From Flectobacillus longus (GTDB taxonomy: Bacteria; Bacteroidota; Bacteroidia; Cytophagales; Spirosomataceae), in NCBI RefSeq assembly GCF_030056705.1, contig NZ_JASHIC010000004.1, positions 186,001-250,000 on the forward strand: DNA of 64,000 nucleotides, in the 5' to 3' direction. The notes beneath the pieces are model-generated. The model ran no database searches, was not told where the DNA came from, and was given only the letters and a program-made list of their open reading frames with translations. Positions 37,798 to 46,486 of the stretch are shown in pieces. Position numbers and translations under genes: made by a program. Positions within the stretch are counted from its first letter, which is position 1. Each line of letters opens with the position of its first letter.

Positions 37798-38499
37798 ATG
37801 AAAAAAAATATATCTATTGATGCTATCAAAAAGTTTGGATTTGAGTTTTTATCTATCTTTATTGGTGTTTTTGCAGCCTTTGCACTCGATAACTGGAACG
37901 AAACTCGGAAAGATAAATATGTTGAAATCAAGATTTTATCAGAAATCAATAATGGTTTAAAACAGGACATTCAAGATATAGAGCTCAATGTGTTGGGACA
38001 TAATCAGGGAATTGAAGCTACCACTTTCTTTCAAAAAGCTATATTATCACTCCCTATCAATCATGACTCGACCAATGTTTACTACTTTCGATTGTTTCGT
38101 GATTTTATTTCAACCCAAAACTCTTCTGGTTATCAGACTCTTAAGTCGAAAGGATTAGAAATCATCGATAATGATTCCCTTAGGTCACAAATACTCTCTC
38201 TATATGAAAACGACTATAATTCTATTAGAAAATTAGAGGAGGAATATTCAGAATTACAATTTCATAAAAACTACTATTCTAAATTTAATGACAACTTTGC
38301 CGAAAATTTGATTTTTGACACTAAAGGCGTGGTAACAGGTATTAATAGCCCAATTGTTCTTACTACTAAACAAAAAAACATTCTACTTCTTGACCTTTAC
38401 AGAATCAAACGAAATAGAATGTTTGTGTTGAATATTTACGAAGATATCATTGTAAAAATCAAAGCTCTTCAACTAAACATTGAGGAGGAATTACACTAA
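37798..38499 (+). CDS. DUF6090-like membrane-anchored protein
   Basis: 233 residues. A single N-terminal membrane helix with the signature EFLSIFIGVFAAFALDNWNE (residues about 15-34), as in the DUF6090 group of Bacteroidetes, followed by a long mostly helical, charged part facing the periplasm by the positive-inside rule. SSGYQTLKSKGLEIIDNDSLR is the usual second conserved block. Function unknown. It converges with the outer-membrane-protein gene with only 13 bases between stops and no clear terminator. Confidence 0.78.
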   Translation: MKKNISIDAIKKFGFEFLSIFIGVFAAFALDNWNETRKDKYVEIKILSEINNGLKQDIQDIELNVLGHNQGIEATTFFQKAILSLPINHDSTNVYYFRLFRDFISTQNSSGYQTLKSKGLEIIDNDSLRSQILSLYENDYNSIRKLEEEYSELQFHKNYYSKFNDNFAENLIFDTKGVVTGINSPIVLTTKQKNILLLDLYRIKRNRMFVLNIYEDIIVKIKALQLNIEEELH

Positions 38500-38512
38500 A
38501 GTGTTTTGCTTT

Positions 38513-38992
38513 TTAAAACGTATATCTGAAAGATAAGGCAAATTCATCGCCCCAAAAACCAGAATAATTGATAATGTTTACAGTAGGTTTCCAGTCTAAA
38601 CTTATCGCTAAAGGGATAGTTCGAACTTTGCCTTCCAAACCCAGAATACCGTCTAGACCCAAAACTGTACGCTTATCGCCAGTCAACCAACTTGGTCTGT
38701 CGTCGCCCCATGTGTAGACGTGCCCACCACCACCAATAAACCAGTTGAAATCTCTCGAGTTAAAGGCCCTTCCATGAACCTCATACAAGCCTGTTAGACC
38801 GAATCCACGATAACGGAAAGTACCAATTGCTTCAAAAGCGGCATTGCCATTCACAAAGGTTTTGAAAGTGATTCCATTAGCAGCTCCCAAGCGTAAGCCC
38901 AATGCCGACTTGTATAATTGTGCGTGAGAACGTTGACTAAAAGCCGTCATTAACGCCAAAACAAGGATAAAAGAAAAGAATTTAGTTTTCAT
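38513..38992 (-). CDS. Small outer-membrane beta-barrel protein
   Basis: 159 residues with a signal peptide (residues 1-24, ending RSHAQ). The mature part has alternating aromatic/hydrophobic strands (GLRLGAANGITFKTFVNG, GFGLTGLYEVHGRAF, WFIGGGGHVYTWGD, GFWGDEFALSFRYTF) and ends in Phe, the usual C-terminal residue of outer-membrane barrels. Probably eight strands. Function unknown. Confidence 0.78.
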   Translation of the reverse strand: MKTKFFSFILVLALMTAFSQRSHAQLYKSALGLRLGAANGITFKTFVNGNAAFEAIGTFRYRGFGLTGLYEVHGRAFNSRDFNWFIGGGGHVYTWGDDRPSWLTGDKRTVLGLDGILGLEGKVRTIPLAISLDWKPTVNIINYSGFWGDEFALSFRYTF

Positions 38993-39099
38993 AAATTAAG
39001 GATATTTAAGCAATAAAATTAAACGTACAAAAGCAGAGAATTTCTTAAATAAAGATAAAATTCATTATTTATTATTTAGAATTGAGTATTCGGACTATT

Positions 39100-40089
39100 T
39101 TATCTCAGAACAAGTTGCTTGAGTTCGGCATCTGAAACAGTCAAAAGACCAACTTTAGGCAAGCGTTTGGTCATCTCTAACCAGTTCATATCCTTACTAT
39201 AAATTTTTTTAAGCATCGTCACAGCTTTTTTGATTTCGTGGCTATTTGCCAAAGCTATAGCTGTCCAATATTGCATTTCTAAGTTATTAGGAAACATTTT
39301 CATAGCTGCGCCATATTCTTCCATTGCCTTTTTCATATCATTTTTTTCAACAGCCAAATCTCCTTCATTCATGTGCTCGTAGGCTCTTTGCACTTTCAGT
39401 AATCTAGCCAGCTCAACTAGGGGCAATATATGGTCATCTACTCGCAAATCGACTTTGTGATTATCATCCCAAGGCTTTCCTGTGTCTGTAGCATTTACCA
39501 CTAATAATGCAGCAGATTGTTTTCCTCGAATATCTCCTCCAACAGCTTGAGCTGCTTCCATTGCTTTTAAAACTCTTTCGGCAAGTGGTAAATTAGCACT
39601 TGATTCAAAAGCTTTTGCCATAGCAGCAGGTACTTTATCGGTAAGCATCATATTACTTTGTACCGAAAACTGGGTGCCTTTCACATGTCCTGCATAATCA
39701 ACACAGTTTTTGCCTGTGTGCACTGCTACATTTCCTTTGGCATCCACAATACCCACTTGACGAACCTCCTTTCCTTGATCATCCGACAATAAAATATCCA
39801 ATACATCTTGCGCATTTTTCCCTTCCTTAAGCAAAGTCAAGCCTCTGATGCCAAAAGACTTGTTCACAAAACTTTGTGTGGCAATAGCTCCAACACCAGC
39901 TTCAGCCCACGAAACTGTTGTACCAACACTGAACCAGTGGCTTTGTACACCAACCGCCATATCTCCAGTCTTAGGGTCACGTGCTACAATTGAAAAAGTA
40001 TGAGCAAACGCTTCTTTATGTTGTGTTTTTTGAGCTACACTAGCCCAGCTCGTAAGGCAAAAGGTCATTAAGTAAAATAGTTTTTTCAT
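39100..40089 (-). CDS. DUF1028 family protein, exported, with C-terminal TPR-like tail
   Basis: 329 residues. Signal peptide (residues 1-19, SWASVAQ), then a DUF1028 domain: HTFSIVARDPKTGDMAVGVQS, WAEAGVGAIATQSFVN, GLTLLKEGKNAQDVLDILLS, RQVGIVDAKGNVAVHTG and GGDIRGKQSAALLVV. DUF1028 is structurally related to Ntn hydrolases, with unknown substrate. The last 100 residues (RAYEHMNEGDLAVEKNDMKK...) form a TPR-like pair, an arrangement seen in Bacteroidetes members. Exported version; most relatives are cytoplasmic or exported depending on lineage. Confidence 0.88.
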   Translation of the reverse strand: MKKLFYLMTFCLTSWASVAQKTQHKEAFAHTFSIVARDPKTGDMAVGVQSHWFSVGTTVSWAEAGVGAIATQSFVNKSFGIRGLTLLKEGKNAQDVLDILLSDDQGKEVRQVGIVDAKGNVAVHTGKNCVDYAGHVKGTQFSVQSNMMLTDKVPAAMAKAFESSANLPLAERVLKAMEAAQAVGGDIRGKQSAALLVVNATDTGKPWDDNHKVDLRVDDHILPLVELARLLKVQRAYEHMNEGDLAVEKNDMKKAMEEYGAAMKMFPNNLEMQYWTAIALANSHEIKKAVTMLKKIYSKDMNWLEMTKRLPKVGLLTVSDAELKQLVLR

Positions 40090-40181
40090 TATTGTTTGTT
40101 ATTTGAAGTTGATTTAAAATTTGTATTGCAAAAGAATTGTTGGAATACACATTACAAAGGGTGAACATCGGAGCATAAAAA

Positions 40182-40208
40182 AGGTTATCAAAACATTATT
40201 GATAACCT
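40182..40208 (-). terminator. Terminator of kdsB
   Basis: AGGTTATCAA, 7-base loop, TTGATAACCT; on the minus strand it is followed by TTTTTT. It begins 9 bases after the kdsB stop. Confidence 0.85.
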
Positions 40209-40216
40209 GAAGTATA

Positions 40217-40969
40217 TTATTTCTTAAGTCTTTCTACTGCTTCTTTTAAATCCGCGGGTACGTCGATTCCAAAGCTATCATAAGGCGTTACTGCTACCTT
40301 AATTTTGTAGCCATGAGCCAACCAGCGAAGTTGCTCCAGCGATTCGGCTTTTTCGAGTGTGGCCATGGGCAACGATGTTATTTTCCCTAAAATATCACGA
40401 CGGTAAGCGTAGATTCCAATGTGCTTATAAAAATCATGTGTATGTAACCACTGACTTTGCTCAACCCCACGCAAGTGCGGAATCGTTTGACGTGAAAAAT
40501 AGATAGCTTCATTCAGTTCATTAAAAATTACCTTCGGAGTATTGACGTTAAACAAGGTAGTTTCATCTTCAATTTTTTTGATTAAAGTTGCTAACTCAGT
40601 ATCTCCATCTAAACAACCCGCCAAAATTTCAATTTGCTTCGGTTGAATAAATGGCTCATCACCCTGAATATTAACCACATAGTCAAATACATTGCCTGAT
40701 TTAGCCTCTACATTTTGTAATGCCTCAAAACAGCGATCTGTGCCACTTGGATGCTCGGTAGAGGTCATCACTACCTCTCCTCCAAAAGCAAGTACATGTT
40801 CAAAAATTCGCTCATCGTCAGTCGCAACCACCACTTTGGTCAGTACTTTGGCTGAACTAGCTTGCTCGTAAACACGTTGAATCATTGATTTACCTCCAAT
40901 ATCCACCAAAGGTTTGGCAGGAAATCGAGTAGAAGCATATCGAGCTGGAATTATTCCAAGAATTTTCAT
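40217..40969 (-). CDS. kdsB: 3-deoxy-manno-octulosonate cytidylyltransferase
   Basis: 250 residues from the ATG complementary to 40967-40969; a 19-residue upstream in-frame extension (to 41026) has no KdsB homology by eye and is rejected. Motifs: IPARYASTRFPAKPL (CTP-binding loop), VVATDDERI, TSTEHPSGTDRCFEA, NIQGDEPFI (metal-binding Asp), HIGIYAYRR and GIDVPADL. It activates Kdo as CMP-Kdo for lipopolysaccharide inner-core synthesis in the cytoplasm. No other kds or waa gene is nearby. Confidence 0.94.
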   Translation of the reverse strand: MKILGIIPARYASTRFPAKPLVDIGGKSMIQRVYEQASSAKVLTKVVVATDDERIFEHVLAFGGEVVMTSTEHPSGTDRCFEALQNVEAKSGNVFDYVVNIQGDEPFIQPKQIEILAGCLDGDTELATLIKKIEDETTLFNVNTPKVIFNELNEAIYFSRQTIPHLRGVEQSQWLHTHDFYKHIGIYAYRRDILGKITSLPMATLEKAESLEQLRWLAHGYKIKVAVTPYDSFGIDVPADLKEAVERLKK

Positions 40970-41150
40970 ACAATTAGTTTTCAATAAAATGAGCTTAATT
41001 TTACATTTCTCTCGGTACTTAAACAAGAGTTTGAATTATTTGTTATCTCTACGAATACTTAAATATCAGTACTGAATTGGTAACCCTAAATATAACTTTT
41101 TATTTATCAACACTTTACACTAAAAACAGAGTGAATATTATTTATATTAT

Positions 41151-41300
41151 TACTTAAGTTAGTGGGCAAAAATCACTTAATTTTACCTGCTTTAAGCTCT
41201 AGGCTTTATGCCGTAGGCTAAAAGTTAAAAAGTATTTCTTATGAAATAATAGAAGTATTATGCCTAATGAAGCAGCATTAGATTATTTCAATTGTTGATA
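41151..41300 (+). repeat. Family D intergenic repeat, plus orientation
   Basis: Begins TTACTTAAGTTAGTGGGCAA, continues with ATTTTACCTG, CTAGGCTTTATGCCGTAGGC, a middle AT segment, and ATTATGCCTAATG. The 677-base gap 40970-41646 between kdsB and the next gene holds this repeat and otherwise AT-rich sequence with a possible -7 box TAATTTTG at 41515-41522. Confidence 0.75.
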
Positions 41301-41514
41301 AACAAAAAATTAAACTTAAAACTCAGCATTCACAATTCTGTACTTATGCTTAAATATTCCTAAACAAGATTTATACAAAGTCTAATACTATATACGTTTT
41401 TGGCATCAGAATTGATTATTAATTGATATTTGAGATGACAAAAGTATTTTTTAATCAGGGCGTTAAATTTAAGGAAAGGGTATTGATAAATAAAATATTT
41501 TGTTAGTAAAGTCT

Positions 41515-41522
41515 TAATTTTG
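41515..41522 (+). promoter_or_regulatory. Possible -7 element for the 41647-44304 gene run
   Basis: TAATTTTG matches TAnnTTTG, 125 bases before the first gene of the run. No well-spaced -33 element. Confidence 0.3.
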
Positions 41523-41646
41523 CGTTAGGATGATAGCTTAACAAATGTTGAGTATTTGTCAAAAAAGTAGAGACACCAACTATCTCTCCAAAAATTAGGA
41601 GTACATTATTCATACCTAAAACCTTTTTTCTTCGTTAATCAATTAC

Positions 41647-42312
41647 TTGTTTGTGAAAAAACTATTTGCATTTACATTTCAAGAAAAAATCTGGAATATT
41701 CAACTTAGTGAACACCATTTGGTTGCAGAACTAAGGAATGAAACACTTCGAAAAGTGGAGCTCATTTGCATAGATTTAGTCCATGTGGCACTAATTTGGA
41801 AGCAAGCCAGTCCAATCAATACATGGTGGCAAAGTCTCGGAAAACTCAATAATAATCTAGTGGAGCTCATCGAGTTTTCGGAAGAAACAAAGCCTCAAGT
41901 TACTCAAAAACATTACTTAAACATACAAACAGGCGAGCTAACAGAGTATATACCTCAAGTACCAGATAATTTTTCCAGCCAGACTTATCGTTATTTGCAA
42001 CCAGTCCATTACACTGAGCAAAACGAGCATTTTCCAGCAATTCATCGATTCCTTTACCGTTTATTAAATGTTGATATTCAAAAAGGAGTAGATTATTTAG
42101 AATATAAAGACAAGATTATTATTTCTTACTATCTTTACCAAGAAAACAAGCTCTGGAATTACCTTCTAGTTGTGAACAATCGTAAAGAAGTATTGCTCAA
42201 CGAATTACTTACTGAATCAGAGGGATTAGGTCTCGGCACCTTCACTGTTAAACCAGAAATTTTACTATATGTTAAGAACAAAAGCCAATTACACGGTTAT
42301 GAGCTCAATTAA
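41647..42312 (+). CDS. DUF4905-like protein of unknown function
   Basis: 221 residues, no signal peptide. N-terminal FAFTFQEKIWNIQLSEHHLVAELRNE resembles the DUF4905 proteins of Cytophagales, but I assign it only by memory of that pattern. Beta-rich, with several Trp and Tyr. The start shown is GTG/TTG-free: ATG-type frame begins at 41647 in tttGTGAAA context, so a Val/Met start choice is uncertain by a few codons. The stop overlaps the ATG of the next gene by 14 bases, so translation of the two is coupled. Function unknown. Confidence 0.65.
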   Translation: MFVKKLFAFTFQEKIWNIQLSEHHLVAELRNETLRKVELICIDLVHVALIWKQASPINTWWQSLGKLNNNLVELIEFSEETKPQVTQKHYLNIQTGELTEYIPQVPDNFSSQTYRYLQPVHYTEQNEHFPAIHRFLYRLLNVDIQKGVDYLEYKDKIIISYYLYQENKLWNYLLVVNNRKEVLLNELLTESEGLGLGTFTVKPEILLYVKNKSQLHGYELN

Positions 42313-43291
42313 AAAATCCATTAGTGAATTAACATTTACCTGCTTGGTTTTGACAGGTTCAGCAGTCGTTGCCGAAGCCAAAGAGGTAGTAAAAGATTCT
42401 TTGGGTTTGATTAGAGAAGGAGACAAAACTTTTGTTAAATATAAAGTGGATCCTAAGCAAACTTTGTTCTCAATCGTAAAGAGATTTGGAAGTAATGTGC
42501 CCGAATACAAAGCGGCAAACCCAGGTGCACCAGACGGTATCAAGGTTGGAGATATTCTGAAGATTCCATATAATAAATCTTTACGTACTATGGGTAGCTC
42601 ATCTTCTGCGTCGATACCTCCTGTACGTAAGCCTGATCCAACACCACAATATCCAACAACGCCACCTCAACAACAAGCGCCTTCTAGTACAAGTGCTCCT
42701 AAAATGGTTACGCACCTTGTAGAACCAGGACAGGGATTATACGGAATTGCGGCAAAATACCATATTGCAGTAGCAGACATTCGTAAATGGAATAGCCTAT
42801 CTTCTGATAATTTGGAAGTAGGGCAAGTCTTAATTATCGACCCAGCTGAAGCCAACAAAAGAAATAATACCGAGGCTAGAAATTTTATTCAAAAGGTAGA
42901 TGTTCAGCCTAATTATCCAACTACCACCACCAACAATCAGCCAGCTACAAGTGTACCAGTGAACACTGCCGAACCAGAGGTAAAACTGTCTTCAGAGGTG
43001 AGTCGTTCGCAATCAGGATTTAAGAAAACAATTGAAACAGGTTTGGCTGAGCTAATTGATGTAGAAGACAAATCGGGAAAATACCTAGCGTTACATCGCT
43101 CTGCTCCAGTGGGAACTTTAGTGAATGTAAAAAACGTTGCTAATGGACAAAGTATTTGGGTGAAAGTTATCGGTCGTTTGCCAGATCTTGGTGCCGACAA
43201 AGTGGTGATTAAATTATCGCCTCGGGCTTTTGAAAAACTCAATCCCGTTGACAAACGAATCAAAGCAGAAATTAATTATATGACTCCTTAA
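42299..43291 (+). CDS. Exported LysM-repeat protein with RlpA-like double-psi barrel
   Basis: 330 residues from ATG 42299; a longer frame from 42269 is rejected because the signal peptide (SELTFTCLVLTGSAVVAEAK) starts after it. Two LysM domains: one near residues 40-88 (KYKVDPKQTLFSIVKRFG...VGDILKIP), one near 135-182 (HLVEPGQGLYGIAAKYHIA...VGQVLIID), joined by a Pro/Gln/Thr-rich linker. The last 85 residues (SGKYLALHRSAPVGTLVNVKN...VVIKLSPRAFEKL) fit the RlpA/DPBB fold. It should bind peptidoglycan in the periplasm; whether it has lytic transglycosylase activity is unknown. It overlaps the upstream gene by 14 bases. Confidence 0.88.
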   Translation: MSSIKKSISELTFTCLVLTGSAVVAEAKEVVKDSLGLIREGDKTFVKYKVDPKQTLFSIVKRFGSNVPEYKAANPGAPDGIKVGDILKIPYNKSLRTMGSSSSASIPPVRKPDPTPQYPTTPPQQQAPSSTSAPKMVTHLVEPGQGLYGIAAKYHIAVADIRKWNSLSSDNLEVGQVLIIDPAEANKRNNTEARNFIQKVDVQPNYPTTTTNNQPATSVPVNTAEPEVKLSSEVSRSQSGFKKTIETGLAELIDVEDKSGKYLALHRSAPVGTLVNVKNVANGQSIWVKVIGRLPDLGADKVVIKLSPRAFEKLNPVDKRIKAEINYMTP

Positions 43292-43343
43292 TTCGAGCAA
43301 GGGATATTTACGGAAGTAACTATCCCTTGTTTGTTTTTATATT

Positions 43344-43514
43344 ATGCCAAGACAAAAAAGACCACTGACAACTGGAGGAATCATTTTTAATATCCTCTAT
43401 ACATTAGCTTTTCCAGCTATTGCTACTTTTGCATTTTTATATACTGTATTGGTTTGGATATTATCTATTCCATCCAAAATTATTGCCTTTGTGGCATCAA
43501 AAATCAAAAAATAG
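43344..43514 (+). CDS. 56-residue membrane protein
   Basis: ATG to TAG, starting MPRQKRPLTTGG and then a hydrophobic stretch of about 34 residues broken by one Pro, ending in a basic tail (KIIAFVASKIKK). One long or two short membrane helices with positive charges at both ends. It lies 52 bases after the LysM gene and 19 bases before the TIGR02757 gene, in the same direction, which favours a real gene of the same transcript. No family recognised. Confidence 0.65.
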   Translation: MPRQKRPLTTGGIIFNILYTLAFPAIATFAFLYTVLVWILSIPSKIIAFVASKIKK

Positions 43515-43533
43515 CAAGCTTTAACTCCTAAGA

Positions 43534-44304
43534 ATGAACTCATTTGTGATAGAACTCTTGGAAGAAAAATTCCAAGAGTTTAACCAACCTAATTTTATAC
43601 CCAACGACCCTATCTGTATTCCTCACTCTTTTAGCCAAAAACAAGATATTGAAATTATGGGATTTTGGGCCTCAATACTTGCTTGGGGGCAACGCAAAAC
43701 CATTATCAATAAATGCAATGAACTTGTTACTTTGATGGATGGTGCGCCACATCAGTTCATTATCCAACATCAATCTTCTGACCTAAAACGTTTCCTCAAT
43801 TTTAAGCATCGAACCTTCAATGCTACCGATACCCTCTATTTTATCGAATGGTTTAAAGAATATTATGCAAAATATGACTCCTTAGAGGATGCTTTTGCAC
43901 GATTTTTGCAAGAGACTGACTATACAACAGAAAATGCACTGATTGGCTTTCATCAACTATTTTTTAGTTTGGAAGACTATCCGCAAAGAACCCAAAAACA
44001 TATCGCAACGCCATTGCGAAAATCTACTTGTAAAAGAATTAATATGTTTTTGAGATGGATGGTTCGCCAAGATGACAAAGGTGTTGACTTTGGTATTTGG
44101 CATCGTATCAAACCTGCGCAGTTAATCTGCCCATGTGATGTTCATGTTGACCGTGTTGCACGCAAATTAGGTTTGATTCAACGTCAAAATACAGATTGGC
44201 TAACAGCATTAGAACTTACCGAAAATTTAAGAACTCTTGACCCAAACGACCCTGTTAAGTACGATTTTGCTTTATTTGGCCTTGGTGTAGAAAAAGAAAT
44301 GTAG
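43534..44304 (+). CDS. TIGR02757 family protein
   Basis: 256 residues. DPICIPHSFSQKQDIEIMGFWASILAWGQRKTI near the N-terminus, CKRINMFLRWMVRQDDKGVDFGIW and LICPCDVHVDRVARKLGL are the conserved blocks of the TIGR02757/DUF2400 family, widespread in Bacteroidetes and some Firmicutes. The helical layout with a late CP.D.H segment resembles the HhH-GPD DNA-glycosylase fold (MGFWASILAWGQ...), so a nucleic-acid role is possible but not shown. Cytoplasmic. Last gene of the run that starts at 41647. Confidence 0.9.
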   Translation: MNSFVIELLEEKFQEFNQPNFIPNDPICIPHSFSQKQDIEIMGFWASILAWGQRKTIINKCNELVTLMDGAPHQFIIQHQSSDLKRFLNFKHRTFNATDTLYFIEWFKEYYAKYDSLEDAFARFLQETDYTTENALIGFHQLFFSLEDYPQRTQKHIATPLRKSTCKRINMFLRWMVRQDDKGVDFGIWHRIKPAQLICPCDVHVDRVARKLGLIQRQNTDWLTALELTENLRTLDPNDPVKYDFALFGLGVEKEM

Positions 44305-44447
44305 GTTTCCGCCACAAAATCTACAATACTTTTATTTTTTCATTGATATTTAATAACAACATCTTTAGACTAAAGGTATGTTACTTTTGGAAAACTATGT
44401 TTTTCCAAAAGTAAGTAATAGTGCACAACAAAATTGCGCTATTACAA

Positions 44448-44530
44448 AGTAGGCTATAAGCTGTAGTATTAGGTGTGTAATATATTTTTTTCAGAAAATA
44501 TTATTAGGTTTTAGCTTATTAAAGCAGATA
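44448..44530 (+). repeat. Degenerate family D fragment
   Basis: AGGCTATAAGCTGTAGTATTAGG and AGGTTTTAGCTTATTAAAGC resemble the inner and tail words of family D, without the GTTAGTGGGCAAAA head. It is the first of three D-like blocks in the 872-base gap 44305-45176. Confidence 0.45.
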
Positions 44531-44625
44531 AAATCAACCTTAATATTCAGTGCCTTAGGCTATAGAATAAAAGATTTACCAACGCTAAATACTAATAGTT
44601 AATATTAACTGCTACTTGAGTTAGT

Positions 44626-44790
44626 GGGCAAAATAAAATTTAAGATTGGGCTTTGGGCTTTCAGGTAACGGCTTTCGGCGGTGGGCTTTGGAAAAAAGCT
44701 TGGCTGTGGTTATTAAAAAATATTTTAACACTCTGTACCTTGTGCCTGTTGTCTAGTGCCTAAACACATAACTTAAATCTTATTCTGCAC
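44626..44790 (+). repeat. Family D element with imperfect terminal inverted repeats
   Basis: Left end GGGCAAAATAAAATTTAAG (from 44626) and right end CTTAAATCTTATTCTGCAC (to 44790) are inverted copies with about three mismatches in 19, giving a 165-base unit. It is preceded by CTTGAGTTAGT. The inside is richer in G (GGGCTTTGGGCTTTC) than other copies. No reading frame inside, as in a MITE. Confidence 0.7.
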
Positions 44791-44806
44791 GATTACTTGA
44801 GTTAGT

Positions 44807-44960
44807 GGGCAAAATTAAATTAGTTTTACCTGTTCTAGGCTTTAAGCAATATGCCGTAAGCTAAAAGGCTAAAAGTGTTTCTAATAAATTCATTAATACA
44901 CTTTTGCCTAATGCCCATAGCTTATAACCTAAAGCATATTAATTCAATTTTATTTTGCAT
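44807..44960 (+). repeat. Family D element, second tandem copy
   Basis: Preceded by TTACTTGAGTTAGT, starts GGGCAAAATTAAATTAG and ends AATTCAATTTTATTTTGCAT, an imperfect inverted repeat. Inner words TAGGCTTTAAGC, ATGCCGTAAGC, GCCTAATGCCC and AGCTTATAACC can pair in part into a hairpin. Only 16 bases separate it from the copy before. The rest of the gap up to 45176 holds no supported gene. Confidence 0.75.
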
Positions 44961-45176
44961 TATTACATACATTTTTGTACTTCTATAGTGTATGCTACAG
45001 AAGCTTGCTTCCTATTTTAAAGTAGTTTAACCATTAATTTTTATGACCGTAATTCCGAACTTATTAACTCCTCTGCTCCTCTATTTTGACACAACAGTAA
45101 TGAACTTAGGCTCTTTATGCCTATCTGTATTGATTAAAATAGCTTAAACCACACTTGTAGCATCTAACTTTAATAC

Positions 45177-46334
45177 ATGAAACTGATTACAGCGCTATTA
45201 CTGTTTGGTTCGATGTATGCCAGTGCCCAAAGTATCCAACATGTTGATTATAAAATCGATAACGACCAAGTTGTTGTTGATTATGACCTTGTAGATGGCA
45301 GTGCACAAAATATATCCCTTCAATACAGTATCAATAACTCCATTTGGAAAAGTGTTCCATTACATGCCTGTAATGGCGACCTCGGAATTGTAGAAACGGG
45401 CAAAGGCAAACGCATTATTTGGCTACCACTTACACACCTCGAAAATCTTTCGGGTCAATTAAAAGTAAGGGTATATGGCACCAACCTTCCACAAAGTATC
45501 AATACCTCTATGCTTTTAGTCAAAGGGGGCTTGTTTATCATGGGAAATCTTCAAGGAAAAGAAGATGAAAAACCTATTCGATATGTAAAAATTAATAACT
45601 TTTACATAAGCAAATTTGAAGTAACCGTTAGTGATTTTCGCTCATTTATTAATGCTACTGGTTATAAAACTGATGCTGAAAAAAAAGGAGGAAGCTATAT
45701 TTTTAATGGAGAAAGATGGGAATTAAAAAAAGGGGTAAATTGGCGGTTTGATCCATCAGGAAGTATAAGAGCTGATATGGAAGACAATCATCCTGTAGTT
45801 CATGTAAGTTGGAACGATGCCCAAGCCTATTGTAACTGGTTGAAGAATTCGACAGGTAAAGCTTATAGGCTTCCTACCGAAGCCGAATGGGAATATGTGG
45901 CAGGCAATGCCGATAAGCATACCAAATTTAGCTGGGGCAATTATCAGCCTTTTAATATTCGTGTGAGTAATCTTGCAGACGAAAATACAGCAAGCGTTTT
46001 AAAATGGACCAAAAGTAGTGATAGAATTTTTTGGGGATATCAAGACGGATTTGTATTTACAGCACCTGTTGGCACTTATACTCCCAATGAGTTGGGCGTG
46101 CATGACCTAACGGGCAATGTAGCCGAATGGTGCTCGGATTGGTATTTATCAAACTACTATAACCAGAACCAAAAAGACAATCCTTTAGGCCCTAATAAGG
46201 GGCATAGTAAAATCGTGAGAGGTGGTAGCTGGGAATCTACACCACAAGAAACCCTGACCTCGAGTCGTGACTATCATCCACCAGAATTTCGATCTTGCTT
46301 TATTGGGTTTCGCATCTGTTATTCAGAACCCTAA
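45177..46334 (+). CDS. Exported SUMF1/FGE-fold protein (catalytic cysteines absent)
   Basis: 385 residues. Signal peptide (1-17, MYASAQ), an Ig-like beta domain (about 20-105), then an FGE-sulfatase domain: LLVKGGLFIMGN, KPIRYVKINNFYISKFEVTVSDF, HPVVHVSWNDAQAYCNWL, YRLPTEAEWEYVAG, TGNVAEWCSDWY, IVRGGSWES and IGFRICY. In formylglycine-generating enzymes two Cys follow GGS(Y/W) closely; here that stretch reads ESTPQETLTSSRD, so it is not expected to activate sulfatases. Such proteins in Bacteroidetes include gliding GldK/GldJ relatives and sugar- or protein-binding scaffolds. The next gene encodes an exported caspase-like peptidase. Confidence 0.87.
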   Translation: MKLITALLLFGSMYASAQSIQHVDYKIDNDQVVVDYDLVDGSAQNISLQYSINNSIWKSVPLHACNGDLGIVETGKGKRIIWLPLTHLENLSGQLKVRVYGTNLPQSINTSMLLVKGGLFIMGNLQGKEDEKPIRYVKINNFYISKFEVTVSDFRSFINATGYKTDAEKKGGSYIFNGERWELKKGVNWRFDPSGSIRADMEDNHPVVHVSWNDAQAYCNWLKNSTGKAYRLPTEAEWEYVAGNADKHTKFSWGNYQPFNIRVSNLADENTASVLKWTKSSDRIFWGYQDGFVFTAPVGTYTPNELGVHDLTGNVAEWCSDWYLSNYYNQNQKDNPLGPNKGHSKIVRGGSWESTPQETLTSSRDYHPPEFRSCFIGFRICYSEP

Positions 46335-46486
46335 ATTTATAGGTAATACGGTAAGTAGAAAATAAAATCTGCATTATATCAACCTGAAAATAAAGACAAT
46401 AAGCCTAAGATTCTTTGCTTCAGCACTACTACCTACTACTTTACTTTCAGTTTATTTTTAGCATTATTCTAAATCATCCTTATCTC

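Noticed and set aside
45043-45147. 34-codon open frame upstream of the FGE-fold gene
   Set aside because: Short, no ribosome-binding site, no conserved feature, next to repeats.
45177-46334. True formylglycine-generating enzyme for sulfatases
   Set aside because: The two catalytic cysteines after GGSW are absent and no sulfatase gene is nearby.
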